In this document: positions 43,256-51,579 of the stretch, piece after piece
Layout of the letters: each line of letters starts with the position of its first letter
How positions within the stretch are numbered: position 1 is the stretch's first letter
Virus record (IMG/VR): IMGVR_UViG_3300047558_000137
Location: 62,001 to 126,000 of that record
Strand: one strand, 5' to 3'
DNA: 64,000 nt
Source of the DNA: a virus
Notes under the pieces: model-generated
Told to the model about the DNA's origin: nothing
What the model saw: the letters and a program-made list of their open reading frames with translations, nothing else
The model's database searches: none
Position numbers and translations under genes: made by a program

Positions 43256-45681
43256 TATTTCTTACCTTTGCGGATTGACTCTGCAATCATCATTAATTCG
43301 TTAAAATCTTCTACGCTTTCGCAATTCCATTTACGAAGTGCTAGCGCCTTACGTGTAGGCTCACCATTTGGTTTCTTCATTGGACCATCTACACCTGACA
43401 TACGGGCACAGAAACTTTTACGGCGTTTAGCATCCTTGCTACCTGGCTTTAGTTTGCTAGGTTTAGTAGTAACTGCTGTTTGCAGTTTGCTACCAGGATG
43501 TTCGCGGCGATAACTATCAACGCCCTTTTGGTTTAGGCCGCCGTTTTTGTTTTTGCCCGACTTCTTTTGCCATGCTGCACTTTCGCCATATTGTTGACGA
43601 TAGTGCTTTAACATACTCATAGCAGTTTCTTTACTCATGCCAGTTTTAATAGTCACACCATTAGCACTTAACAATTCATATACTTCGTATGTTCTACCAT
43701 CCGGGGCTGTTCTAGTTACTTTACGGATCAGAGGCTTACCTGTTGCTTCTGCCACACCTTCTCTTCCATAATGAAAGATAGATTCTAATTCATCTACTAG
43801 TTTATGGTAGTGAGTTGTGCCATCTAGTCTTTCTGGATTAGCGATAACTCCAGTTGCGTAAACCATTGCTCTAAAGAACTCTGGGCTTGCATCTACTTCG
43901 GCTTTTACTGATGGATTGGTTTTATAAACCTGAATCATCTTTCTTGCAGCACGACGGTATTTGTTATCAATACCTTGTTCTTCGCCTTCCTCCACGCCTT
44001 GCTTTAACTTTTTAATGGTCCAAGAACCATCGTTGTTCATATAGTAAAGTTCTTTTTTATGTTCACTGGCACTCCCATTCGGCGAAAGGCTACCCGACAT
44101 TTCTTCCATATATTCTGGACTATAAACATTAGGGTCGCAAATTACTACGTGATCAGCATAATAGATTTTGTTGCCTTTTATAGTTGGCTCTGATGTTAAG
44201 CCTTCCGCCACACCTTGGTCTTTATTAAATCCAAAATTACCAAACTGACGATAGAACTTTATTGCGTCATTGAAATATGCGTTAAATTCTGGTGTACCTT
44301 TTTTATACCCAATCTTTGTTAATTCTTGTTCAATATGTCGAACCAATGGCATCTCTGCTTTTAGTAGTTCTGGAGCACCTTCAGACATACCACCTGCTAA
44401 TTCTTCTTCGCTCCAGCCAATATAACTATCGCCGTCTTCGTCGCCGATACGCATAACAAACGCACCGCCTTCTTCGCTTTCAAGTTCGCCGATTTCCCAC
44501 CCAACTTTAGCTAGTGCTTGCTCTACTCGTTGTTGTGTAGCAACGTCGGGTGCAGAAAACCACATTTTGGCAAGATGGAACAGCGCATCTTCTGGACCAT
44601 CACCATTGTCATCGCCTGCTGCATATTCGTTAAGACCTTCTTGGTCAGCAACAGCTTGTAGTTCTTTTGCAATTCTAGCCAAATTCTTAGGACTCAGTTC
44701 GGCAATCATGCTGTCCAAGTCGCCCTCGTACTGATCCCAGAACTGTGCAAACAATGGCGCACTAGTATTCAAATACTCTAGTGCATCGTCGCCTTGATCA
44801 TATATTGATTGATACAATTGACGAATAGTATCACCCAGACCTTGGCTTTCTGCCATAGGTGCTGCACCGCCTGCACCTAATGTTGCACCAGCTGGTAAGT
44901 GCCATGCATCTGCAGGCTCATTACCTGTACCGTGCCAATCATCTTCATTTATGTCTGCATCAAAATAGTTTTGTGCATAGGCACGAACTTCGTCATCATT
45001 GTAGAATGGTCCTGCAACTTGATATCCGCGACTGTAGTCTTTCTGGATATGTTTCATAATATCGTTTGGAGTTAAGTAACTCATAAAGTTACCTCCCCAA
45101 TTGTAAGGTGGGTTACCGGATACAGTAGTTTCTTTCCAACGGCCACCATCCTGTGTCAATGCACCAATGAATACTCCTTCGTCTTCACTGGCAACTATAA
45201 CGTAGAAACCATCTACATATTCATCAGACTCTTCATCTTGATCATAGTCATTTTGGCTAACATCGCTAGAGTGGAAACTTACAAGACCGTGGTTATATAA
45301 ATTAACAACAACAAAACGCTTGTCTTGTCCAAAGTCTGTAATAACACCAGTCGCACCTTTATACTGTACATCGCCAGTAACAATGACGTCGTCGCCGATG
45401 TTTAGCTCTTCAGCATTTTCCGCCATGGCTTTCTGGTAAGCAATTTCGGTGTTATTGGCCATTTGTTGCTTGAAGTTGTCAACTGCACCGCCTGGGTCAA
45501 TTGATCCTGGAGTGGTAGGTATTGGAGCACCTTCTTTGACTTTTTTAACTTTAACGCAACTATCTGTACCATTCTTAGTACCGTTATAACGATACCCGTC
45601 CCAGCAAGCCTTGCCGTCTGCACCTTTAATTTTCTTGGATTCTTTTATCGGCTTTGGCCCAATGATGTCATCTAGAAACAT
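43255..45681 (-). CDS. 808 aa modular protein, putative prohead-protease polyprotein
   Basis: A large multi-module protein. Short sites of the form V/I/M-x-E followed by G, A or S recur between folded segments: IKE14-S, VKE50-G, MAE278-S, MSE434-G, VAE493-G, VEE565-G, VAE645-A and IAE801-S. This is the specificity of T4 prohead protease gp21 (I/L-x-E followed by a small residue). The segments between these sites look like separate small domains (for example a KOW-like VTGDVQYKGATGVITDF near 101-117). The last module, residues 701-808 (AAWQKKSGK to RKALALRKWNCESVED), matches DUF6321. It is likely a capsid-internal protein. Confidence 0.75.
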   Translation of the reverse strand: MFLDDIIGPKPIKESKKIKGADGKACWDGYRYNGTKNGTDSCVKVKKVKEGAPIPTTPGSIDPGGAVDNFKQQMANNTEIAYQKAMAENAEELNIGDDVIVTGDVQYKGATGVITDFGQDKRFVVVNLYNHGLVSFHSSDVSQNDYDQDEESDEYVDGFYVIVASEDEGVFIGALTQDGGRWKETTVSGNPPYNWGGNFMSYLTPNDIMKHIQKDYSRGYQVAGPFYNDDEVRAYAQNYFDADINEDDWHGTGNEPADAWHLPAGATLGAGGAAPMAESQGLGDTIRQLYQSIYDQGDDALEYLNTSAPLFAQFWDQYEGDLDSMIAELSPKNLARIAKELQAVADQEGLNEYAAGDDNGDGPEDALFHLAKMWFSAPDVATQQRVEQALAKVGWEIGELESEEGGAFVMRIGDEDGDSYIGWSEEELAGGMSEGAPELLKAEMPLVRHIEQELTKIGYKKGTPEFNAYFNDAIKFYRQFGNFGFNKDQGVAEGLTSEPTIKGNKIYYADHVVICDPNVYSPEYMEEMSGSLSPNGSASEHKKELYYMNNDGSWTIKKLKQGVEEGEEQGIDNKYRRAARKMIQVYKTNPSVKAEVDASPEFFRAMVYATGVIANPERLDGTTHYHKLVDELESIFHYGREGVAEATGKPLIRKVTRTAPDGRTYEVYELLSANGVTIKTGMSKETAMSMLKHYRQQYGESAAWQKKSGKNKNGGLNQKGVDSYRREHPGSKLQTAVTTKPSKLKPGSKDAKRRKSFCARMSGVDGPMKKPNGEPTRKALALRKWNCESVEDFNELMMIAESIRKGKK

Positions 45682-45682
45682 T

Positions 45683-47617
45683 TTATTTCATTCCTTGCTG
45701 TTTAGATACCTGTTGCAATATGCTAGCAACTTGTCCACCTTTTTGTGGATCTGCTAGTGCATCACCAACTAGATCAGCTAGGGCCTTTGTTTGTTTTACA
45801 TCAGTTGATGCCATTGGCTTGCTTGGATCTGTTGCAATACCTTGTATTGCGTGTGATGCTTGTGCAACGTTAATACTCTTATCGGCACCTGCAATCTTAT
45901 TTAAGTTTGCTTTTTGAGCTTGTGCAGCTTGTGGGTCCGGTTGTTGTGGTTGTCCTGGTTGTTGTGCGGCAGGATTAGCAGTACCGCCTGTAGTCATGCC
46001 GTACTCTTTAATCTTACGTGGGGTTTTGCCTTCTGGGTGCTTGCGAATAATAACGCCAGCTTGTCCCATTTTCTGCAATGGTAATACATCATAGCTGCCA
46101 CCTAGAACTTGTTCTACATAACCAATTAGTTCTTTAGTAGTAAAGCCCTTTTGATATGTGCCTGCACTGGTAATAACACTCATTGGCTCTGGACCTGGCT
46201 TACCATTCTTAAGAGCACTTAATACATCTTTGCCACGAGTAGTAATCAACGCAACACCACCTGGTGCTAAAATACGACCAATGTTCTGTACGATCTCTTG
46301 ACGTAGTTTAGGTGGAACAACGTTCAATACGTTAAAGTTAGTTACACGATGGTAAGCATTATCTGGAATAGCTGTAAAGTCTGTGTATGTTGGCTTTACA
46401 TCTTTCTTTGGATATGGCTCATAGCTATCAGCACCCAATTCAGCAGCACCTAGGCCTAGGCCTGATCCAATATCAATGGTTTTGCCTGTTGGACTATGTG
46501 TGTCTAAGTGTGCGCGAGCTTTTTTGTATGTTGGTAGTGTACCGGGAATCTGTGTACGCTGTGCATTTTCTGGTGGAGGTAATTCTTCATCATCCTCATC
46601 AATGCTCTTACTTTGTTCTTGATACAAGGCGTGTAACTCAGCTGGTTCGATTTCGAAACTAACGCTTGCTTGTAATAGTGCTTCTTTATATGATGCACCT
46701 GCATTGTGAATAAGATCCTGCATCAATGCTACAGCTTCTCTAGAATCTAATGCTTCTGGACTAGTAATATTGCCCATCATGACGTCAAACTTTTCATCGC
46801 CAGTGGATTCTTTAACTAATTCGTGACCACCTTCCATGATAGCAAGTTCTTTATCAGTAAATTGCTTGCTAGATTCTCTAACTGGTGGCATCCATTTCTT
46901 AGCCTTGGCGCCTAGCTTTTGTTCTAAGTTGGCAACAGTTTTGTCTACTAGTTCCTGACTAGCACCTGCCTGTGGCTTATAGAACCATGCACCATTACGC
47001 GATTGGCGTAGACCTAACTGTTGTAGTTGTTGATCTGTAAAACTACCAGCAATGTTTCTTAAATTAAAGAAATACATGCTCTTATCAGCTTCTGCTGTGC
47101 CCTGTGGAATATAAGCATCGCCCACAGGATTAACAGTACCATTTGGCCATTTAACGCCAATGGTCATATTAGGATACTTAGACTTAATAGCACCAGCATG
47201 ACGGAACGCATCGTTGCTATTAGTATGTTGTTTCATATCAATCCACTGTGCGCCCTGTTTTTTAACAACACGGAAGTCGCCTTGTGGATCTTCTTCGCCG
47301 GTGACATCTGGACCACGACGACTAAATGGTTTAGCATGGAAGTTATGATCGTAACCTTCATCAAACTTTGCAAACTCTTGCTTTAGTCTGCGCTCAACGC
47401 TGCCTTCAACTACTTGCTTATCTAAGTCACGAAGAATACTTTCGGCTGCACCTACTAACCGTCCAGCAAATGGGTGTTCGCCCGACTTTTTTGCTTTGGC
47501 TTTTTCGGTACCACGTACTTGGTCGCCAGCCTTCTGGCCTTTCTTTTCTCCTGCAAAAGAGAATTTGGTACCCTCATGGATACCATCCAAAATGGATAGT
47601 GATTTTTTAATGTCCAT
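45683..47617 (-). CDS. 644 aa modular capsid-internal protein with methyltransferase domain
   Basis: A modular protein like its neighbour. V/I/A-x-E plus small-residue sites include IHE15-G, AAE59-S, VVE71-G, TAE176-A, VRE248-S, IME262-G and VKE270-S. The C-terminal half (about 365-535) is a class I methyltransferase: KTIDIGSGLGLGAAELG binds SAM, followed by NVLNVVPP and ILAPGGVALITTRG. A Gln/Pro/Ala-rich tail closes the protein. It could be an injected methyltransferase. It starts at the base where the next gene stops. Confidence 0.75.
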   Translation of the reverse strand: MDIKKSLSILDGIHEGTKFSFAGEKKGQKAGDQVRGTEKAKAKKSGEHPFAGRLVGAAESILRDLDKQVVEGSVERRLKQEFAKFDEGYDHNFHAKPFSRRGPDVTGEEDPQGDFRVVKKQGAQWIDMKQHTNSNDAFRHAGAIKSKYPNMTIGVKWPNGTVNPVGDAYIPQGTAEADKSMYFFNLRNIAGSFTDQQLQQLGLRQSRNGAWFYKPQAGASQELVDKTVANLEQKLGAKAKKWMPPVRESSKQFTDKELAIMEGGHELVKESTGDEKFDVMMGNITSPEALDSREAVALMQDLIHNAGASYKEALLQASVSFEIEPAELHALYQEQSKSIDEDDEELPPPENAQRTQIPGTLPTYKKARAHLDTHSPTGKTIDIGSGLGLGAAELGADSYEPYPKKDVKPTYTDFTAIPDNAYHRVTNFNVLNVVPPKLRQEIVQNIGRILAPGGVALITTRGKDVLSALKNGKPGPEPMSVITSAGTYQKGFTTKELIGYVEQVLGGSYDVLPLQKMGQAGVIIRKHPEGKTPRKIKEYGMTTGGTANPAAQQPGQPQQPDPQAAQAQKANLNKIAGADKSINVAQASHAIQGIATDPSKPMASTDVKQTKALADLVGDALADPQKGGQVASILQQVSKQQGMK

Positions 47618-48216
47618 TAGTAGGCACCTTTAACTTTAACTAACTTAGGCTTGGTAGCAATATTTGTATATCCACCTAGCTTCTTATTAACCTGCTTGCG
47701 GGTCATGCCCTCTTCGCCTAATTCTTTAACTACTGCACTAACAGAACTAGAGCAACTTGCACCACCTGTAGCATCTTCTCTAATTTTTAAATTCTTAGTA
47801 AGATCAGCTGCATCGCCACCAAAGAATCCCTTAAATGCATCTCTGTACTGTTGTTGTCTTTGTTGCTTTTCTTGTTGTCTTTTAGTTGGCTGTGCTGCTG
47901 GCTTCTTTTGCTTAGGCTCTGAACCTAACATTTCAGACATCTGCGCTTCTGCGTCTGCTGGATTAAATCCTGGGATTTCTTCTTGCTTGCCCATTTCGTG
48001 CTGACTAATCATATAGTCCATAACACTAACAATCATGCCTTTAACTTGGGCAATCTTTTCTTGGCACCACTCTGGCAAGTTTTCGTTATCGCCGATGGCA
48101 CGTTCTAGGTGTGTGGATACGCGAATAATAGTATGCAGGTTGTTTTTAAACATGCCCGCTTCGTCATCATATTCAGCATCTTCTGTGTAAGAGTTAATAA
48201 AATCTGTAGTTTTCAT
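47617..48216 (-). CDS. 199 aa putative capsid-targeted protein, first gene of the operon
   Basis: The N-terminus MKTTDFINSYTEDAEYDD resembles a T4 capsid-targeting peptide (compare MKTYQEFIAE of T4 IPIII, from memory). A helical domain (20-80) is followed by a Gln/Lys/Arg-rich linker (105-125). The last part, from IREDATGGASCSS, is a small module with a possible protease site (IRE-D). The function is unknown. It begins the run of tightly coupled genes to 40847 and is preceded by a late promoter motif. Confidence 0.72.
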   Translation of the reverse strand: MKTTDFINSYTEDAEYDDEAGMFKNNLHTIIRVSTHLERAIGDNENLPEWCQEKIAQVKGMIVSVMDYMISQHEMGKQEEIPGFNPADAEAQMSEMLGSEPKQKKPAAQPTKRQQEKQQRQQQYRDAFKGFFGGDAADLTKNLKIREDATGGASCSSSVSAVVKELGEEGMTRKQVNKKLGGYTNIATKPKLVKVKGAY

Positions 48217-48236
48217 AGGGAATTCCGGCCTTTTGT

Positions 48237-48244
48237 ATATTTAG
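48237..48244 (-). promoter_or_regulatory. Late promoter motif CTAAATAT of the capsid-protein operon
   Basis: On the minus strand CTAAATAT lies 20 bases before the ATG at 48216. The same 8 bases occur before the endolysin (58387-58394) and the NMNAT-like gene. It would drive transcription of the eight-gene block down to 40847. Confidence 0.55.
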
Positions 48245-48246
48245 CA

Positions 48247-48543
48247 CTATACGTAAAAGGTGAATTCTTGAAATTCCTGTGAACTACTGTCGGGCAATAA
48301 TCTACCATCAACTGTTACGTTTTTAAATGATATATTATTGTTAGGGGCACAATTATAAATTTTTACTTGATGAGCGCCGTGTTCTACTTCTACTTCTATG
48401 TGCTCTTTAATGTATGTTTCGTAGCTAGGCCATGCCCAGGTACGTTCGGTTAGCAAATCATCGTCTACGTAGACACGATATACAGGACTGCAATCCCAAT
48501 CTTTGTGGCAATACACATCAATTGTGAGAGCAGCGTGTGCCAT
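48247..48543 (-). CDS. Small beta-sandwich protein, carbohydrate-binding-like
   Basis: A 98 aa protein of alternating strands: VYRVYVDDDLLTERTW, EVEVEHGAHQVKIYN, then FKNVTVDGRLL. The pattern recalls calcium-dependent xylan-binding modules (CBM60-like) by shape only. Its ATG overlaps the stop of the NMNAT-like gene by one base. A similar layout is present at 49328. It could decorate the capsid or fibre, but that is not shown. Confidence 0.5.
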   Translation of the reverse strand: MAHAALTIDVYCHKDWDCSPVYRVYVDDDLLTERTWAWPSYETYIKEHIEVEVEHGAHQVKIYNCAPNNNISFKNVTVDGRLLPDSSSQEFQEFTFYV

Positions 48544-49289
48544 TATTTTAACCCCGCGGCCTGTATTGTTTTGGGCAGTTTAGGATATCTAGTAGATACC
48601 ACTTCTTCCTGTTCTGCCATGGGGATTTTGTCCATAATGCGCCCTAGTTCAGCGTCATTGCGTCCAAACATCTGCATTAAGAATGTTGATCTTAATTCAG
48701 GATTGTTTCTAATCTGATTCCAAGTGTTGCGTACATCTGTGCCGTGACTTACATCAACTGCATCTTCTTCAAGATTAACTTCAGCCTCTTGCTCGGGAAC
48801 AATAATAACATACCCATGTTGATCTGCTGTTACTGCATTATCAGGGCCTTCCCAGGTTTGATAGTAAGTAGGGTCGCCTACACTTTTGCCAGCTGGCAAT
48901 GTGTTTCTTTGTCCGTTTTTCTTAAACTCTTGATATGTACCATCTACATTTAACCGTGCAGCATCGGGCGCACCTACTGCGGTAATAAACACAGTGCGGT
49001 TCTTTTGTGCCTCAAATTGTTTGGGGAATGTGTATAGGCTGCTAGCCTGTATGATACGGTCTTGTGCCACGCCCTGCGCTGTCATGAATTTAACTCTATC
49101 ACTAAAGTTAAATGGACTGTCGTCTTTAACGATACCCGATGTAACTACGTAAACATTATCACGGCCAAATCGGCCCTGTAACTTCTCGTAAACTGCACGG
49201 TGATTAAGACCAAAGGGCTGAAAACGCCCTGGGTATGTTACAACCAAGTTAACCGGGTCTAGGGATTCAAGTAATTCGTTTATAAACAT
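48543..49289 (-). CDS. Nucleotidyltransferase of the NMNAT/NadR superfamily, possibly capsid-targeted
   Basis: A 248 aa protein of the HxGH nucleotidyltransferase superfamily. VVTYPGRFQPFGLNHRAVYE is the N-terminal phosphate-binding motif, but the usual H-x-G-H reads G-L-N-H, so catalysis may be altered. A later VSHGTDVRNTW corresponds to the ISSTxxR motif. The N-terminus MFINELLESLD could be a variant capsid-targeting peptide (INE-L). The C-terminal tail (about 200-248) resembles a small module. NAD or nucleotide adenylylation is the expected chemistry of the family. Confidence 0.65.
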   Translation of the reverse strand: MFINELLESLDPVNLVVTYPGRFQPFGLNHRAVYEKLQGRFGRDNVYVVTSGIVKDDSPFNFSDRVKFMTAQGVAQDRIIQASSLYTFPKQFEAQKNRTVFITAVGAPDAARLNVDGTYQEFKKNGQRNTLPAGKSVGDPTYYQTWEGPDNAVTADQHGYVIIVPEQEAEVNLEEDAVDVSHGTDVRNTWNQIRNNPELRSTFLMQMFGRNDAELGRIMDKIPMAEQEEVVSTRYPKLPKTIQAAGLK

Positions 49290-49318
49290 AGTAGCATATT
49301 ATACTACTATATTTAGTT
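49288..49318 (-). promoter_or_regulatory. Late promoter motif and start-codon hairpin of the NMNAT-like gene
   Basis: On the minus strand CTAAATATAGTAG leads into an inverted repeat ATAGTAG-9-CTACTAT whose 3' arm ends at the AU of the start codon. There is no Shine-Dalgarno. The transcript from this promoter would have a short, structured leader, so initiation may be regulated by unfolding. Confidence 0.5.
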
Positions 49319-49327
49319 TATTTTGGT

Positions 49328-49774
49328 TTAGATGTTTTCCAAAAGCCAGATATAAAACGGGCTAGTGAATTTAATGGACCAGGTGCCATTCCAGCCTAGG
49401 TCAATACAGTTATCCAATGCAGGATATTGGCTATCATCTGGTGTGTAAGTTGATTTTGTATGAATCATATTACCCAAATTGACTTCGTCAATTTCTACAC
49501 TACGGATATTTAACAACATATCTTTTACAATAGCTGTTTTATCTTCGTTTTGTATAGTATCTTGCCAATCTTTATTTTCTAAGCGAATACCTAGTTCAGC
49601 AGGCCCTTCATCTAGTTCATGATCGAACTCTATCACAAAAGAATTGCCGCTTGGCTCATCTACTGCGCCTTGTTTTACAGTTTGACCATTAACTAGAATA
49701 GAATAAGCGGGACGCTTATCCCAATACGTGCCCGCTAATTCGATTTTAAAATGTAATGTTTCTTTATCAGACAT
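49328..49774 (-). CDS. Hypothetical beta-sandwich protein
   Basis: A 148 aa protein of alternating strands with a start similar to carbohydrate-binding modules: FKIELAGTYWDKRPAYSILVNG, then GNSFVIEFDHEL and ELGIRLENKD. I cannot assign a ligand. It resembles the layout of the gene at 48247, so both may be virion decoration proteins. It overlaps the glycosyltransferase upstream by 8 bases. Confidence 0.55.
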   Translation of the reverse strand: MSDKETLHFKIELAGTYWDKRPAYSILVNGQTVKQGAVDEPSGNSFVIEFDHELDEGPAELGIRLENKDWQDTIQNEDKTAIVKDMLLNIRSVEIDEVNLGNMIHTKSTYTPDDSQYPALDNCIDLGWNGTWSIKFTSPFYIWLLENI

Positions 49775-50639
49775 TTTGTACTGGTTGTGCTTCTAATTTA
49801 GCACCTTGCGCTTTTAGAGTATCTTCGATGATGCCCATAGACCCACGTTCTGCAATTTTTAACTTGTCAAGATCGCCTGCGTATTCGTAGTGTCCAACGT
49901 GGTTCAACAATACTTTGCTGTGTGCCCAAATCTCACCACCTAGATCTTGCCAACGACGACAGAATAACCAGTCTTCGCTTAGATAATGGCCGCGCTCGTC
50001 AATCTTGCAATCAAAGATGCTATACATCATTGGCTCATATTGCTTACCTAACCCAACATCATCCACGTACTTACACTCTGGATGTGCGTCAATTAAACGC
50101 TTATACACATCACGTTTGAACATTAGGAAGCCAGTTCCCATAGTATCAACCGTAAAGATGTCGCCTTGGATCTTAGTCTGTGGTTTTAAGTTAATTACAT
50201 AGTTAACTGGTAAAGTCTTTTTAGGATACAAACCGCCGATAACATCTTTATCGTATGCAATCATACTTAAAATACTATCTGGTTGGAAACGAATGTCTGC
50301 GTCAATGAACATAAAATGTGTAGCCTGTGTGTTGCTCATCATTTTAGCCATTAAGTTGTTACGTGCGCGAGTAACCAATGACTCGTTAACCATGGTATCT
50401 AGGCTCCAGTTAAGACCTGCCTGTTGTGCTAACAATGTAAAACGCAAGAAGCTGGTCATTGTTGGTTCACTAACCATTCCGCCGTAGCATGGAATACCGA
50501 TATGTAAGTGTACATTACGGAAGTCAAATGGCACACCTTGCTGTTGTACTGCCTGTTGTTGCTGTGCTGCTTTTTGTTTGGCTGCGGCTGCTTTAATTAA
50601 ATTCACAGCATCGCTCTGGCTGACTTTTTTATCGCTCAT
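49767..50639 (-). CDS. GT-A glycosyltransferase
   Basis: A 290 aa protein. Gln-rich residues 20-35 are followed by a GT-A fold: HLHIGIPCYGGMV starts the nucleotide-sugar site, ARNNLMAKMMSNTQATHFMF (in two parts) leads to FIDADIRF, where Asp-x-Asp binds metal, and LSEDWLFCRRW holds the catalytic-type Glu/Asp. It probably glycosylates a virion protein or a cell-surface acceptor. Confidence 0.75.
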   Translation of the reverse strand: MSDKKVSQSDAVNLIKAAAAKQKAAQQQQAVQQQGVPFDFRNVHLHIGIPCYGGMVSEPTMTSFLRFTLLAQQAGLNWSLDTMVNESLVTRARNNLMAKMMSNTQATHFMFIDADIRFQPDSILSMIAYDKDVIGGLYPKKTLPVNYVINLKPQTKIQGDIFTVDTMGTGFLMFKRDVYKRLIDAHPECKYVDDVGLGKQYEPMMYSIFDCKIDERGHYLSEDWLFCRRWQDLGGEIWAHSKVLLNHVGHYEYAGDLDKLKIAERGSMGIIEDTLKAQGAKLEAQPVQNV

Positions 50640-50664
50640 TGATTTCTTTCTTTAGGTTAATTGA

Positions 50665-50832
50665 TTATGCTACGTTGACTTCGACTACTACGCCGCCGCC
50701 AATTAGTTCTTGTGCTACTTGCTCTAGCGCCGCAATAACTTCGTCTGACACCATTGAGGTACCATCGGTTTCGTTATCTTTAACTAGTTTGCTAACGGTA
50801 ATTACAATATTTTCTGATTGAACTTTTGCCAT
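50665..50832 (-). CDS. 55 aa hypothetical protein
   Basis: A short gene from ATG 50832 to TAA 50665. The product (MAKVQSENIVITVSKLVKDN, then an acidic helix and a terminal GGGVVVEVNVA strand) looks like a folded alpha/beta mini-domain. It has a perfect SD (AAGGAG) and a late-promoter-like CATAAATA 25 bases upstream. The function is unknown. Confidence 0.7.
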   Translation of the reverse strand: MAKVQSENIVITVSKLVKDNETDGTSMVSDEVIAALEQVAQELIGGGVVVEVNVA

Positions 50833-50856
50833 ATTGGCTCCTTGAATTATATGCTA

Positions 50857-51579
50857 TTATTTATGTGGCATTACAACCAGCTCATGACAATTTGATATCA
50901 AATCCGGGGACATTAAACGAACCATAGTATTAATACCTTCGTCGTTGCTGTAAAAATAGCAATTCCAAATATAAGAACTACCTTTTGACAGCATATCTAA
51001 TGTGCCTTTTGGAACATGGACTAGATCTGGCCCTAAATTAGAAAGATACAGATAAAGACTCTCTTTTACATGGGCAGAGAATGTGCCATCTTTAATGATA
51101 ACTTTATAACGATACCCGAGATCATTCTTTCGAATAATAGCGCCAGAGTTTAATATAGCTTCTGCTTCGTCATCTTCGGGCCCATATACAGACTCAACAT
51201 GGGTTTTATATGTGGGTATATATGTTTCAACAATATTACGCATATCATCGTCGGTTTGTGCATATACCTGTATGCGCGGTTCTTCGACTCGCATCTTTAT
51301 TCCGGGGATATTGGCCTGTTTGAGATTGCGTAGTTGTTCCAATAAAACAACATCGGCAGAATTTACATTAGACTGTCGAATATGGCGATACCACCAAGAT
51401 CCGCCAGGGTTGTAATTCTTACGGAATTCTATTTCTTGGGCGATATCGCCATTGCTTAAAATCAATCTACCAGCAGGAGCATACAATACCATTTTATATA
51501 GGTACTTGCCATAGTATTTTTTGGCTGTATGTCCTACTGTTATTTTAGGATTGGACTGAATCCAATACGATATATCCAT
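50857..51579 (-). CDS. Hypothetical phage protein
   Basis: A 240 aa protein without a recognisable motif. It has long basic and aromatic beta segments (KYLYKMVLYAPAGRLIL, RIQVYAQTDDDMRNIV) and helices. It overlaps the ClpA-like gene by 35 bases. Genes like it recur in T4-like aquatic phages as unnamed proteins, as far as I recall. Confidence 0.6.
   Translation of the reverse strand: MDISYWIQSNPKITVGHTAKKYYGKYLYKMVLYAPAGRLILSNGDIAQEIEFRKNYNPGGSWWYRHIRQSNVNSADVVLLEQLRNLKQANIPGIKMRVEEPRIQVYAQTDDDMRNIVETYIPTYKTHVESVYGPEDDEAEAILNSGAIIRKNDLGYRYKVIIKDGTFSAHVKESLYLYLSNLGPDLVHVPKGTLDMLSKGSSYIWNCYFYSNDEGINTMVRLMSPDLISNCHELVVMPHK
50858..50865 (-). promoter_or_regulatory. Late promoter motif CATAAATA
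   Basis: On the minus strand CATAAATA overlaps the stop of the upstream gene and lies 25 bases before the ATG at 50832, with AAGGAG in between. Confidence 0.5.

Noticed and set aside
50005-50202. Antisense open frames in the glycosyltransferase at 49767
   Set aside because: They have no initiation signals and no protein-like composition; the sense gene explains the region.
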